Of a stretch of DNA of 64,000 nucleotides, positions 8,221 to 16,250 are shown piece after piece. The position numbers were made by a program, and so were the translations under genes. The stretch spans positions 62,001 through 126,000 of the forward strand of contig NZ_MTZV01000006.1 of the NCBI RefSeq assembly GCF_002362315.1, written 5' to 3'. The stretch is from Paraburkholderia acidicola (lineage in GTDB: Bacteria; Pseudomonadota; Gammaproteobacteria; Burkholderiales; Burkholderiaceae). The notes under the pieces are model-generated. The model made no database searches. It was not told the DNA's origin and saw only the letters and a list, made by a program, of their open reading frames with translations. Each line of letters begins with the position of its first letter. Position 1 is the stretch's first letter.

Positions 8221-9801
8221 TCAGGTCGCTTCCGCGGAGGCGGTCGTACCCGTTACACCGCTGCGCGCCTGAGCCGGGGCAAGCTTGGCATCCTGTGCCG
8301 CGATCGGCGCATACGCGTAGTAGTCGCCCATGCTGAAGCTGCTCGTCGCCTGACGGAAGCGCCACGTAAATCCCGGCCACAGCGTCGTATTCTTGCCGCT
8401 GCGCGGATCGAGGTACCAGCTCGTGCAGCCACCGGTCGACCAGATCGCACGATCGAGCTGCTTCTGGATCTTCTCGTTGTACGCGTGCTCGACTTGCGGG
8501 CGCACTTCGACGGCAGTCGCACGTTCGGTGCGCATCGTCTTCAGCGCGCCAAGGATGTATTCGACCTGCGACTCGATCATGTACACCATCGAGTTGTGAC
8601 CGAGGCCAGTGTTCGGACCAACGATCATGAAGAAGTTCGGATAGCCGGGCAGGGTGCTGCCGAGATACGCATGCACGCCATCGCGCCACGTATCGACGAT
8701 GTCGACACCGTCGCGACCGAGCACGACGCCGCGCGGGAACGGATCGGAGATCTGGAAGCCCGTGCCGTAGATCACGCAGTCCACCGGGTGACGTACGCCG
8801 TCATCGGTGACAACCGCATCGGACTCGATGCGCGTAATGCCGGTCGTCACCACCGACACGTTGGGACGCGAGAGCGCCGGGAAGTAGTCGTTCGAAATCA
8901 ACACACGTTTGCAGCCGATCGTGTAGTTCGGCGTGAGCGTCGCGCGCAGTTTCGGATCAGGCACCTGGCGACGCAGATGCCGCTCGGCGACCTTCTGCAC
9001 GGTCTTCATCAGCGACGGATGAATCGCAAAACCCAGCACACGCGATTCGAGCATCCAGTAGAGGCCCGTGCGCATGATCTTTTGCGTGAACGGCAGATGC
9101 TTGAAGAGCCATTGCTCGACCGGTTTGATCGCGCGATCGGCCTTCGGCATGATCCACGGCGGCGTGCGTTGGAACAGTTCGAGTTTCGCCACGCTCGGTG
9201 CGATCTGCGGCACGAACTGGATCGCGCTGGCACCGGTGCCGATCACGGCGACGCGCTTGCCTTCCAGCGAATACGTATGGTCCCAGTGCTGCGAGTGGAA
9301 CGACTTGCCCGTGAAGTTCTCGATACCCGGAATGTTCGGCATCGCGGCACGCGACAGACCGCCCATACCCGACACCAGCACGCGTGCCGACCACTGCTGG
9401 CCGTTCGCGAAGCGCAACTGCCAGCGGTGGCTCACCTCGTCGTAGATCGCGCTGACGAGTTCGTGCCCGAAGCGCAGATGGCGCTGTACACCGAAGCGCG
9501 TCGTGCATTCTTCCAGGTACGAGCGGATTTCCGGCTGGCGCGCGAACATCCGCGTCCAGCGCGGGTTCGGAGCAAACGAGAACGAGTAGACGTGTGACTG
9601 CACGTCACAGGCGCAGCCCGGATAGTGGTTGTCGCGCCAGGTACCGCCGACCGAATCGGCCTTCTCCGCGATCATGAAATCGGTCTGGCCGCTCTGACGC
9701 AGCCGGATCGCCATCCCGAGACCGGCGAAGCCGGAACCGATGATCGCAACGTCGGTATCGATGGACGCCGCGGCGTCCGGAGGCATCGTGCGCGCATTCA
9801 T
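8221..9801 (-). CDS. Baeyer-Villiger-type flavin-containing monooxygenase
   Basis: A 526-residue class B flavoprotein monooxygenase. The FAD-binding GSGFAG lies at residues 22-27 and the NADPH-binding GTGASA near 188-193. The Baeyer-Villiger fingerprint F-x-G-x-x-x-H-x-x-x-W is complete at 163-173 (FTGKSFHSQHW). GGTWRDNHYPGCACD (52-66) is also typical. Such enzymes insert oxygen next to a ketone to give an ester or lactone, or oxidise heteroatoms. It is the first gene of a leftward operon with SDR, PF10118 protein and alpha/beta hydrolase, and a perfect dyad lies 34 bases upstream. Substrate unknown; ring or long-chain ketones are typical. Confidence 0.9.
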   Translation of the reverse strand: MNARTMPPDAAASIDTDVAIIGSGFAGLGMAIRLRQSGQTDFMIAEKADSVGGTWRDNHYPGCACDVQSHVYSFSFAPNPRWTRMFARQPEIRSYLEECTTRFGVQRHLRFGHELVSAIYDEVSHRWQLRFANGQQWSARVLVSGMGGLSRAAMPNIPGIENFTGKSFHSQHWDHTYSLEGKRVAVIGTGASAIQFVPQIAPSVAKLELFQRTPPWIMPKADRAIKPVEQWLFKHLPFTQKIMRTGLYWMLESRVLGFAIHPSLMKTVQKVAERHLRRQVPDPKLRATLTPNYTIGCKRVLISNDYFPALSRPNVSVVTTGITRIESDAVVTDDGVRHPVDCVIYGTGFQISDPFPRGVVLGRDGVDIVDTWRDGVHAYLGSTLPGYPNFFMIVGPNTGLGHNSMVYMIESQVEYILGALKTMRTERATAVEVRPQVEHAYNEKIQKQLDRAIWSTGGCTSWYLDPRSGKNTTLWPGFTWRFRQATSSFSMGDYYAYAPIAAQDAKLAPAQARSGVTGTTASAEAT

Positions 9802-9834
9802 CCGGTCTGTCTCCTTTTTTATCCGCTCATAACT

Positions 9835-9854
9835 GTTACATTGATTGATGTAAC
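9835..9854. promoter_or_regulatory. Perfect inverted repeat, candidate operator of the monooxygenase operon
   Basis: Arms GTTACAT (9835-9841) and ATGTAAC (9848-9854) are exact reverse complements separated by six bases. The site is in the upstream region of the flavin monooxygenase gene, 34 bases before its ATG. Arm length and spacing suit a dimeric repressor of TetR or similar type. The nearest regulator gene is the MerR at 11199-12044, whose family usually binds longer dyads with a 19-20 bp promoter spacer, so the cognate protein is uncertain. Confidence 0.6.
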
Positions 9855-10004
9855 GATAGAGATGAAGCCCGGATGACGCAAGTCCCTGTTTAGACGGGGG
9901 ACTCTATGGAGAGCGGAGAAAGCGGCGCCAGCCGGCGCTGCCGCGCCCGCAAGGGCGGTGCGGCAAGGCCGGCATGAAAAAACGGAGGAAAGTACGGGGG
10001 TGTC

Positions 10005-11033
10005 CTACTGGGCAGCAAGCCGGGCGGCGGCGCTGCTGTTTTGCCAGACATTGTCCTTAACGGCGATTTTCTGCGGAATCAGCCGGGCGCCGTAGAACGC
10101 GTCGGCGACATGCTGCTGTGCCTGCGCGACGTCGTCGGTGATCGCCGTCGCGCCGTATGGCACCCGGCGGACCCATTTCTCTACCAGCGCCGCATCGAGC
10201 CCGACCTTCGGTGCAATCAGCGCGGCCGTTTCCGCGGGATGCTGGTTGACCCACAGGCCGCTTGCACGCAGTTGCACGAGTACCTCGCTGACCACCTCCG
10301 GATGCTGTTGCGCGAAGTCGCGGGTGGCTTCGTAGAAGTTGTAGGTGAGGCCCGCGGGCGGGAGCGCCGTGTAGTCGGCGAGCGTGCGTGCCTTCAGTGC
10401 CTGCTGCGCGGCTGCGTAGTACGGGTCCCAGATCGCCCACGCATCGACGTCGCCCTTTTCGAAGGCGGCGCGCGCGTCGGCGGGCGGCAGATAGACCGGA
10501 CGGATATCGTTGTAGCCGAGACCAGCCTTGCGCAATAGCTCGAGCAGCAGGTAGTTGGCGCTCGAGCCTTTCTGCAGGGCGACACGCTTGCCCTTCAGAT
10601 CGGCCAGCGTGTGCAGCGGCGAATCGGCCTTGACGATCAACGCTTCGCTGAGCTTGCTGCCCGGTTCGGCACCGACGTAGACGAAGCCGACACCGCCCGC
10701 CTGCGCGAATACCGGTGGCGGTGCACCGGTGTAGCCAAAGTCGATGCTGTTGGCGTTGAGCGCTTCGAGCAGTTGCGGGCCTGCGGGGAATTCGAACCAC
10801 TTGACGCTGTAGCCGAGCGGCTTGAGCTTCGTTTCGAGCGTGCCTTGCGCTTTCAGCACGGCAAGCAGGCCGGCTTTCTGATAACCGACGCGCAACACGC
10901 GATCGCCGCTTGCGTGGCTCGTGTCCTGTGCGAACGCCGCACCGGTTGCGCCAAACGATAGCGCGACCACCACTGCGGTTGTCGCGGCGACGAGCATGAG
11001 TCGGCGCCGGTTTCTCGCCGGGTGAGATTTCAT
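10005..11033 (-). CDS. ssuA: Aliphatic sulfonate ABC transporter substrate-binding protein (SsuA-like)
   Basis: A 342-residue exported protein: basic N-terminus (MKSHPARNRRRL), hydrophobic core, and a likely cleavage site after AFA. Mature blocks VLRVGYQKAGLLAVLKAQG, FEFPAGPQLLEALN, DFGYTGAPPPVFAQA and AIWDPYYAAAQ are typical of SsuA periplasmic receptors for alkanesulfonates. Start ATG at 11033 has GGAG about eight bases upstream and gives a proper signal peptide. Neither the permease (SsuC) nor the ATPase (SsuB) nor the SsuD monooxygenase is adjacent, so the receptor must work with components encoded elsewhere or bind a different ligand. It lies between the monooxygenase operon and the MerR gene, all on the minus strand. 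Confidence 0.85.
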   Translation of the reverse strand: MKSHPARNRRRLMLVAATTAVVVALSFGATGAAFAQDTSHASGDRVLRVGYQKAGLLAVLKAQGTLETKLKPLGYSVKWFEFPAGPQLLEALNANSIDFGYTGAPPPVFAQAGGVGFVYVGAEPGSKLSEALIVKADSPLHTLADLKGKRVALQKGSSANYLLLELLRKAGLGYNDIRPVYLPPADARAAFEKGDVDAWAIWDPYYAAAQQALKARTLADYTALPPAGLTYNFYEATRDFAQQHPEVVSEVLVQLRASGLWVNQHPAETAALIAPKVGLDAALVEKWVRRVPYGATAITDDVAQAQQHVADAFYGARLIPQKIAVKDNVWQNSSAAARLAAQ

Positions 11034-11198
11034 CGGAAGCTCCAGGGGTGAATGCGCAGCAGCCACGCGCTGGAGGGTGGCCGTGCGTGATTGTGCGGTT
11101 GCGAGGTGCGGGAGATCGTCGCACGCACGCGCGCCGGCGCAAACCAAGCAATGCAGATTTGGATATGACGCGCGGCATGGCGCCGCGCGTTGGGCGCG

Positions 11199-12044
11199 CT
11201 ACTTCTTGCGGCCTTTGGGCGGATCCGCCGGCTTGACCTGCGATGCGGAGTCGCCGTCGTGCACGTGGCCCAGCTTCTCCATGATTCCGGCGACGCGGTC
11301 GCCAAGATAGTCGCCGGAGGCTTCTTCGAGCGCGCGATTCATCTCGCTTTCGACGAGCACCATACTGAGCGGACGGATGCGCCAGATAGCGTCGACGAGT
11401 GCGGGGACATCGGCGGGAGGAGGCAATGCGCCAGCCTCGTAGTGGTCCAGCCGGCGGACCACCAGATCGACCAGCGCCTTGGCGATCGCGTTGAAGTGGG
11501 GGCGCGACACGCGCAGTGCATCGAGCAGGTCGGGAGTCGGTACGCCTTCGCGCGCCATCGTCGCACCGGCGGCGAGCGTCGACGGGCTGCGCGCAACGAA
11601 CGACAGGCCCTCGCGCTCCAGCAACCCCAGTTCGATCGCTTTGCCGAGCATCGTCGGTGATGCCTTGCCGCCGAATAGCTGCATGAGTTCGAGCAGCGAG
11701 TATTTCTTCGGCCGTTCTTGTGACCAGCTACTGCCGATCGCCGTTTCGAGCCCGAGGATCGAGCGTAGATCGTGGCCTTCGTCGATGGCCTTGATCAGGT
11801 CCTGGATGTTCGCGAGCGTGTAGCCGCGTGCGAGCAGATGGTTGATCAGCTTCAACCGGGACACGTGCGTATCGTCGTACACGCCGACCCGGCCGCGTTT
11901 TTCGGGTGGCGATAGCAGGCCGCGATCCTGATAGGCGCGCACGTTGCGCACGGTGGTATCGGTCACGCGCGCGAGTTCGTCGACGGTGTATTCGTTGCGC
12001 GGCGCGGCTGGCATCGCTGCGGCGGGAGAGGGCGTCTTGGGCAT
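11199..12044 (-). CDS. MerR-family transcriptional regulator
   Basis: A 281-residue protein with an N-terminal MerR winged helix at about residues 18-85: YTVDELARVTDTTVRNVRAYQDRGLL, then the wing RGRVGVYDDTHVSRLKLINHLL. The long C-terminal region (LLELMQLFGG onward) has no recognised metal-binding cysteines and is probably an effector or dimerisation domain. The tail is basic (PKGRKK). It is upstream of and collinear with the SsuA-like gene and monooxygenase operon, making it the best local candidate regulator of that cluster. MerR proteins typically act at promoters with an over-long spacer; no such promoter could be assigned with confidence. Confidence 0.85.
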   Translation of the reverse strand: MPKTPSPAAAMPAAPRNEYTVDELARVTDTTVRNVRAYQDRGLLSPPEKRGRVGVYDDTHVSRLKLINHLLARGYTLANIQDLIKAIDEGHDLRSILGLETAIGSSWSQERPKKYSLLELMQLFGGKASPTMLGKAIELGLLEREGLSFVARSPSTLAAGATMAREGVPTPDLLDALRVSRPHFNAIAKALVDLVVRRLDHYEAGALPPPADVPALVDAIWRIRPLSMVLVESEMNRALEEASGDYLGDRVAGIMEKLGHVHDGDSASQVKPADPPKGRKK

Positions 12045-12133
12045 GCCGCGATTTTAACGCGCCGGGCCGCGAACTGGGCGCATCCAATAAATAGGCCGGC
12101 GGATCGGGCTGCGGCCGCGTAGGGTCAGGTGGC

Positions 12134-12688
12134 TCACGGACGGTGATCGTCGGGCATGACGTCGCTGCCTTTGCCGAGCGGGCGCTGCATCAGCGTGGTG
12201 TCGAGCCAGCGGCCGTGCTTGAAGCCGGCACCCTTGATCGTGCCGATCAGTTCGAAGCCGAGACTCGCGTGCAGCGACAGGGAACCGCCGCGGCCGCCGT
12301 CCGCGATGACCGCGATCATCTGTCTCCAGGGGCCGGTCTCGCAGCGCTCGATCAGCGCCTTCAACAGCACGCGGCCGAGGCCGCGACCGCGAAAGGCGTC
12401 GTCGATGTAGATCGAGTCTTCGATGGTATGGCGGTAGGCCGCGCGCGGACGGTAGGGCGTTGCGTAGCAGTAGCCCGCGACCGTGCCGTCGATCTCCGCC
12501 ACCATGTACGGCAAGTCGCGTTCCCGCACGGCGGCGAGGCGCGTACGCAGATCGTCGACGGAAGGGGGCGTTTCCTCGAATGACGCAACGCCTGTCAACA
12601 CGTGATGGGCGTAGATGGCCTGGATGGCGGGCAGGTCGGATTCGGTGGCGTCGCGCAGGTGGGTTGTGTCGGTTGAGAGTGTCAGCAT
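12134..12688 (-). CDS. GNAT acetyltransferase (phosphinothricin/amino-acid N-acetyltransferase type)
   Basis: A 184-residue GNAT protein. Features are LRDATESDLPAIQAIYAHHV at the N-terminus, VAGYCYATPYRPRAAYRHTIEDS in the core, acetyl-CoA-binding FRGRGLGRVLLKALI (the R-G-x-G-x-G/A P-loop), and LHASLGFELIGTIKGAGFKHGRWLDT near the end, a signature of the Pat/MddA subgroup that acetylates phosphinothricin or methionine derivatives. ATG at 12688 is chosen because it places the first beta strand normally; an in-frame start at 12721 adds 11 non-family residues. It appears monocistronic. Confidence 0.85.
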   Translation of the reverse strand: MLTLSTDTTHLRDATESDLPAIQAIYAHHVLTGVASFEETPPSVDDLRTRLAAVRERDLPYMVAEIDGTVAGYCYATPYRPRAAYRHTIEDSIYIDDAFRGRGLGRVLLKALIERCETGPWRQMIAVIADGGRGGSLSLHASLGFELIGTIKGAGFKHGRWLDTTLMQRPLGKGSDVMPDDHRP

Positions 12689-12872
12689 GGGGTGTCGGGT
12701 AGAGCGGTCGGTCGCGCGCATCGAGGCGGTGCAGTGCGCCCGGTGCGATCAGTTTGATAGCGGGGGTTTGGGTTCGGGATTCACTATGCCAGCGTGGGCC
12801 ACTGAATTGAAGCAGGTCAAAAATGACACGTAGCGAAAACGGTGGCGTTGCGCGTGTTGTCGGGCAACAGCA

Positions 12873-13769
12873 TCACAGACTGTCGCCCGCATCGTGCACC
12901 GCCTGCGCGATCGCTTCCGCGACGGCCTGGACGCGCGGCGAGCGCCGCACGTCGGGATGAACGGCGAGCCAGATCTCGCGTTCCACATCGCACGCGGGTT
13001 GGGTATCGAGAACGGTCAACGCGTCGTCGCCGTTCGCGATAAAGCCCGGTAGCAAGGCCACGCCGGCACCGGCGCGGCACGCCCGGTAGATCGACGTGAG
13101 GTCGTTCGCGATCAGCGCGAACGGGCGGGCTCCCGCGAACTGTACGAGCCACTGCTGCTGGGGCGCATCCGTGAGCGTTTCGTTGTAGCCGATGAATTCC
13201 CATTCGCTGGGTGGCCGGCCAAGCCAGTCCGCGGTAGCACGCAGTGAGAACCGCATCGTGCCGAGCCGGCGCGCGGCGAGCCCGGGTTCCGGTGGGCGGC
13301 CGAGCCGCACCGCGAGATCTGCTTCGCGGCGAAACAGGTTCGCAGCCCGCGCTTCGCCGACGATATCGAGCTGGATGCCCGGCCATGCACGCCGCCACGC
13401 CGCGAGTCGGGGCACCAGAAAGTGGCTACCGAACCCGGGTGGCACCGACAACCGCACCGTGCCCTGCAGCGACACCGCACCGCGCGATGCGCGTTCGAAC
13501 GCATGCGCTTCTTCCTCGATGCGTACCGCGTGATCGACCAGCAACTGGCCTTCGGTCGTCAATGGCCAGCCGCGCGGCAGCCGGTCGAACAGACGTACGC
13601 CGAGCATCTGCTCCATCGCATCGATACGGCGCGCGACCGTCGAATGCTGGACGCCCAGCGTGCGCGCGGCGCCGGAGAGACTACCGCCGCGTGCCGCCGC
13701 CAGAAAATAGCGGATGTCGTCCCATTGCAGGCCCGGTACGGGTTTCGAGCTATCTGTCGAATTTTGCAC
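12873..13769 (-). CDS. LysR-family transcriptional regulator
   Basis: A 298-residue LTTR with an N-terminal helix-turn-helix (WDDIRYFLAAARGGSLSGAART, then GVQHSTVARRIDAMEQML) and an effector domain containing LVPRLAAWRRAWPGIQLDI and a GAGVALLPGFIANGD block. It is divergent from the quinone oxidoreductase gene at 13852-14838 across 82 bases and is the likely regulator of that gene. The intergenic region contains a GGAATTCC palindrome (13789-13796) and a TTGACG element, but I could not fix a convincing LTTR box. Confidence 0.9.
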   Translation of the reverse strand: MQNSTDSSKPVPGLQWDDIRYFLAAARGGSLSGAARTLGVQHSTVARRIDAMEQMLGVRLFDRLPRGWPLTTEGQLLVDHAVRIEEEAHAFERASRGAVSLQGTVRLSVPPGFGSHFLVPRLAAWRRAWPGIQLDIVGEARAANLFRREADLAVRLGRPPEPGLAARRLGTMRFSLRATADWLGRPPSEWEFIGYNETLTDAPQQQWLVQFAGARPFALIANDLTSIYRACRAGAGVALLPGFIANGDDALTVLDTQPACDVEREIWLAVHPDVRRSPRVQAVAEAIAQAVHDAGDSL

Positions 13770-13851
13770 AGTAGTTGACGATTTATCTGGAATTCCAATC
13801 GATTATGCACGAAGCCTATGATCGCCCATCATCAATTCATGGAGTGCGGCG

Positions 13852-14838
13852 ATGGGACAGCGTGACGCGTATCAGATTGGTTTCGAAGCCTACGGCGACG
13901 CGGGGGTGTTGCGGATGTTTTCGAATCCGGTGCCGGCGCCGGCGGCCGGCGAAGTGCAGATCCGGCAGACGGCCGTGGGCGTGAATTTCGTCGATATCTA
14001 CTTTCGCTCCGGTCGGTATCGTCTGCCGCAGTTGCCGGCCGCGCCCGGTGTCGAGGCGGCGGGCGTTGTGGAAGCGGTGGGGCCGGGTGTCGACGGCATC
14101 CAGATCGGCCAGCGCGTCGTGTATGGCGGCATGCCGCCCGGCAGCTATACGAATCTGCGCAACCTGCCGGCCGATCGTGTGCTGCCGGTGCCCGACGGCA
14201 TCTCCGATGAAACGGCCGCCGCCGCGCTTTTGCGTGGTGTAACCAGCTGGATGCTGCTGCAGCGCGTACGCGAACTGAAGCCTGGCGACACGCTGCTCGT
14301 CCACGCAGCGGCGGGCGGCCTCGGACTCATTCTCGTGCAGTGGGCGAAATCGCTCGGTGCGCGCGTGATCGGGACGGTTGGGTCGCGCGAGAAAGCGGCG
14401 CTGGCGCTTGCGCACGGGCTTGATCAGGCGGTGCTGTATCGCGATGAGGATTTCGTCGAAGCAGCCCGTGCGTTTGGGGGCGGGGCGGGCGTCGACTACG
14501 CGGTGGATGGCATCGGTGGCGATACGCTGCGGCGTACGCTGGGCGCAGTGAAGCCGTTCGGAATGGTGGCGAGCGTCGGGCAGGTTGCCGGAGAAGCCGC
14601 GCCTGTTTCGCTCGACGAACTCGGACCCGCACGTTCAATTGCCCTCGCGCGGCCGAGCGTGCTCGGCCTCATGCGTGACACGGTGCAGTACCAGCGTGCA
14701 GCACGCGAAACACTGGATCGCGTGGCACGCGGTCTGCATGTCGAGATCGGCGAGCGCCTACCGCTCGAACGCGCGGCGGATGCGCACCGGCGAATGGAAA
14801 CCGGTGCGACGACGGGCTCGGTGATCCTGATTCCCTGA
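13852..14838 (+). CDS. Zinc-independent NADPH:quinone oxidoreductase (MDR superfamily)
   Basis: A 328-residue medium-chain oxidoreductase. The N-terminal GroES-like half has GVNFVDIYFRSGRY (about 43-56), PGVEAAGVVEAVGPGV and GQRVVYGG. The Rossmann part has LLVHAAAGGLGLILVQWAKSLG, with the A-A-x-G-G-x-G NADPH motif, and DYAVDGIGGDT. It lacks the catalytic-zinc cysteine/histidine set, consistent with QorA-type enzymes that reduce quinones with NADPH. ATG at 13852 gives the normal family N-terminus (YQIGFEAYGDAGVL). It is divergent from a LysR gene, which suggests inducible expression by an electrophile or quinone. Confidence 0.88.
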   Translation: MGQRDAYQIGFEAYGDAGVLRMFSNPVPAPAAGEVQIRQTAVGVNFVDIYFRSGRYRLPQLPAAPGVEAAGVVEAVGPGVDGIQIGQRVVYGGMPPGSYTNLRNLPADRVLPVPDGISDETAAAALLRGVTSWMLLQRVRELKPGDTLLVHAAAGGLGLILVQWAKSLGARVIGTVGSREKAALALAHGLDQAVLYRDEDFVEAARAFGGGAGVDYAVDGIGGDTLRRTLGAVKPFGMVASVGQVAGEAAPVSLDELGPARSIALARPSVLGLMRDTVQYQRAARETLDRVARGLHVEIGERLPLERAADAHRRMETGATTGSVILIP

Positions 14839-14861
14839 TTCCGTAGAGCCGTGCTTGTGCC

Positions 14862-15143
14862 TCAGGGGTGCGAGTAAATCGACTGGGTCGACAGCCGGGG
14901 CGTAATACGCCGGCGATGCTTCTTGATCTTGTGCTTCGGCCGCTTCGTCGTGCGCGCGTCAGTCTGCCGGCGCGGCTGCGCCTGGGGCTGCATGGCTGGC
15001 GTCGTCGGTTGGGGCGCGGCGGCGGGCTGCAACGTGGCCTGTCCTTCGCCGAAGCGGTAGGTCTGCGAGGTTTGCGCATGTGCCGCGAGCGGCAGCACCG
15101 GCAACGCAAGCGCGGCGAGCGCAAGGTAGTGTGAAAACTTCAT
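14862..15143 (-). CDS. Small secreted basic protein of unknown function
   Basis: A 93-residue protein with a clear signal peptide (MKFSHYLALAALALPVLPLA, cleavage likely after AHA). The mature part is Pro/Gln/Ala-rich and then very basic (KRPKHKIKKHRRRITPR). No domain is recognised. Such short exported polybasic proteins may bind DNA, envelope polyanions or other charged surfaces, but no function can be assigned. It is convergent with the quinone oxidoreductase gene, 23 bases away. Confidence 0.55.
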   Translation of the reverse strand: MKFSHYLALAALALPVLPLAAHAQTSQTYRFGEGQATLQPAAAPQPTTPAMQPQAQPRRQTDARTTKRPKHKIKKHRRRITPRLSTQSIYSHP

Positions 15144-15258
15144 GAGGGCTCCTGTTCGGCAAGGGCGTCAGGATACCGCAGGGCTGCGAGTTCATCGCTG
15201 CGTCCGGCACCTTGGGCGAATCGGGCGGATCGTGCAGATCGGCCTCGCAACCGTAGCT

Positions 15259-16140
15259 TCAGGTCTGCACAGGTTCCCGCCGCGCAAACCGCCTGGCCCC
15301 CGCCACGCAGGCGACGACAGCAACCGTGACCGCGATCATCGCGGGCGGCACAGGTTCGTGCAGCAGCCCCGCGGCCAGCACGAGACCGAAGAACGGTTGC
15401 AGCAACTGCAGCTGCCCCACCGCCGCGATACCGCCGAGCGCGAGCCCCCGGTACCAGAACACGAAGCCGATCAGCATGCTGAACAGCGACACATACGCGA
15501 GACCCCACAGGGCCGCATGGCTGACGCCGTCGAACGAAGCGGGTCGCAGCCACCACGCGAGCGGCAGCATCGCCGGCAGCGACAGGACGAGCGCCCACGA
15601 GATCACCTGCCAGCCGCCCAGATGCCGCGATAACCGCGCGCCTTCCGCGTAGCCGAGCCCACACGCGACGATCGCCGCGAGCATCAACGTGTCGCCAGCC
15701 AGCGACGCCGTCACTCCGTTGCGCACCGCAAACCCCACGACCGCCGTGCTGCCGAGCGCCGAGAAAATCCAGAAGGCCGGCTGCGGCCGCTCGCCGCCGC
15801 GCAGCACGCCGAAGATCGCGGTGGCGAGCGGTAGCAGTCCGACGAACACGATCGCATGCGCCGACGTGACATGACGCAGCGCGAGCGCGGTCAGCAGCGG
15901 AAAACCGACGACGACACCGAGCGCGACGATCACTAGCGGCACGATGTCGCTGCGCGCCGGCCGCTTTTGGCGAAACACGACCAGCAGGGCGAGGGCGAGC
16001 ACACCGGCGATCGCGGCGCGCGCGAGCGTCAGAAACAGTGGGTCCAACCCCTGTACCGCCACACGCGTGGCCGGCAGCGAGCCACTGAAAATCACCACGC
16101 CAATCATGCCGCTGAGCCAACCGTCCGTCGTCTTGTCCAT
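15259..16140 (-). CDS. EamA/DMT-superfamily membrane transporter
   Basis: A 293-residue protein with ten predicted hydrophobic segments in two EamA repeats. The first repeat starts SGMIGVVIFSGSLPATRVAV and the second starts TLMLAAIVACGLGYAEGARLS. Typical elements include RAAIAGVLAL after helix 2 and QLQLLQPFFGLVLAAGLLHEP near the C-terminus. Family members export amino acids or other metabolites from the inner membrane. It is divergent from a MocR-type PLP regulator (16251-17681), a pairing often seen for EamA exporters controlled by vitamin B6 or amino-compound sensing. The substrate is unknown. Confidence 0.88.
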   Translation of the reverse strand: MDKTTDGWLSGMIGVVIFSGSLPATRVAVQGLDPLFLTLARAAIAGVLALALLVVFRQKRPARSDIVPLVIVALGVVVGFPLLTALALRHVTSAHAIVFVGLLPLATAIFGVLRGGERPQPAFWIFSALGSTAVVGFAVRNGVTASLAGDTLMLAAIVACGLGYAEGARLSRHLGGWQVISWALVLSLPAMLPLAWWLRPASFDGVSHAALWGLAYVSLFSMLIGFVFWYRGLALGGIAAVGQLQLLQPFFGLVLAAGLLHEPVPPAMIAVTVAVVACVAGARRFARREPVQT

Positions 16141-16208
16141 CGAAGCATCCCTGTGAAGCGCAAGCAGCGAGTATCCGCCGGAGCGGCCGAAAGGGTAAGC
16201 TACAGGTC

Positions 16209-16232
16209 AGTACAATTTGTGCAAACTGTACT
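16209..16232. promoter_or_regulatory. Near-perfect dyad between EamA and MocR genes, candidate MocR operator
   Basis: Arms AGTACAATTTG (16209-16219) and CAAACTGTACT (16222-16232) pair at 10 of 11 positions around a two-base centre. A further AGTACAG half-site lies at 16243-16249, just before the MocR ATG. The region contains the divergent promoters of the EamA transporter and the regulator, with AAAGGAG as the regulator's ribosome site. Repeated GTAC-centred half-sites fit the extended DNA contact of MocR dimers. Confidence 0.65.
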
Positions 16233-16250
16233 TATAAAGGAGCAGTACAG

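Noticed and set aside
9925..9973. GC-rich hairpins (AGCGCC/GGCGCT and GCCGC/GCGGC) downstream of the SsuA-like gene
   Set aside because: No T-run follows on the minus strand, so they were not called as an intrinsic terminator.
13771..13851. Promoter and LysR box between the LysR gene and quinone oxidoreductase
   Set aside because: TTGACG at 13775 lacks a convincing -10 at normal spacing and the GGAATTCC palindrome is too short to call an operator.
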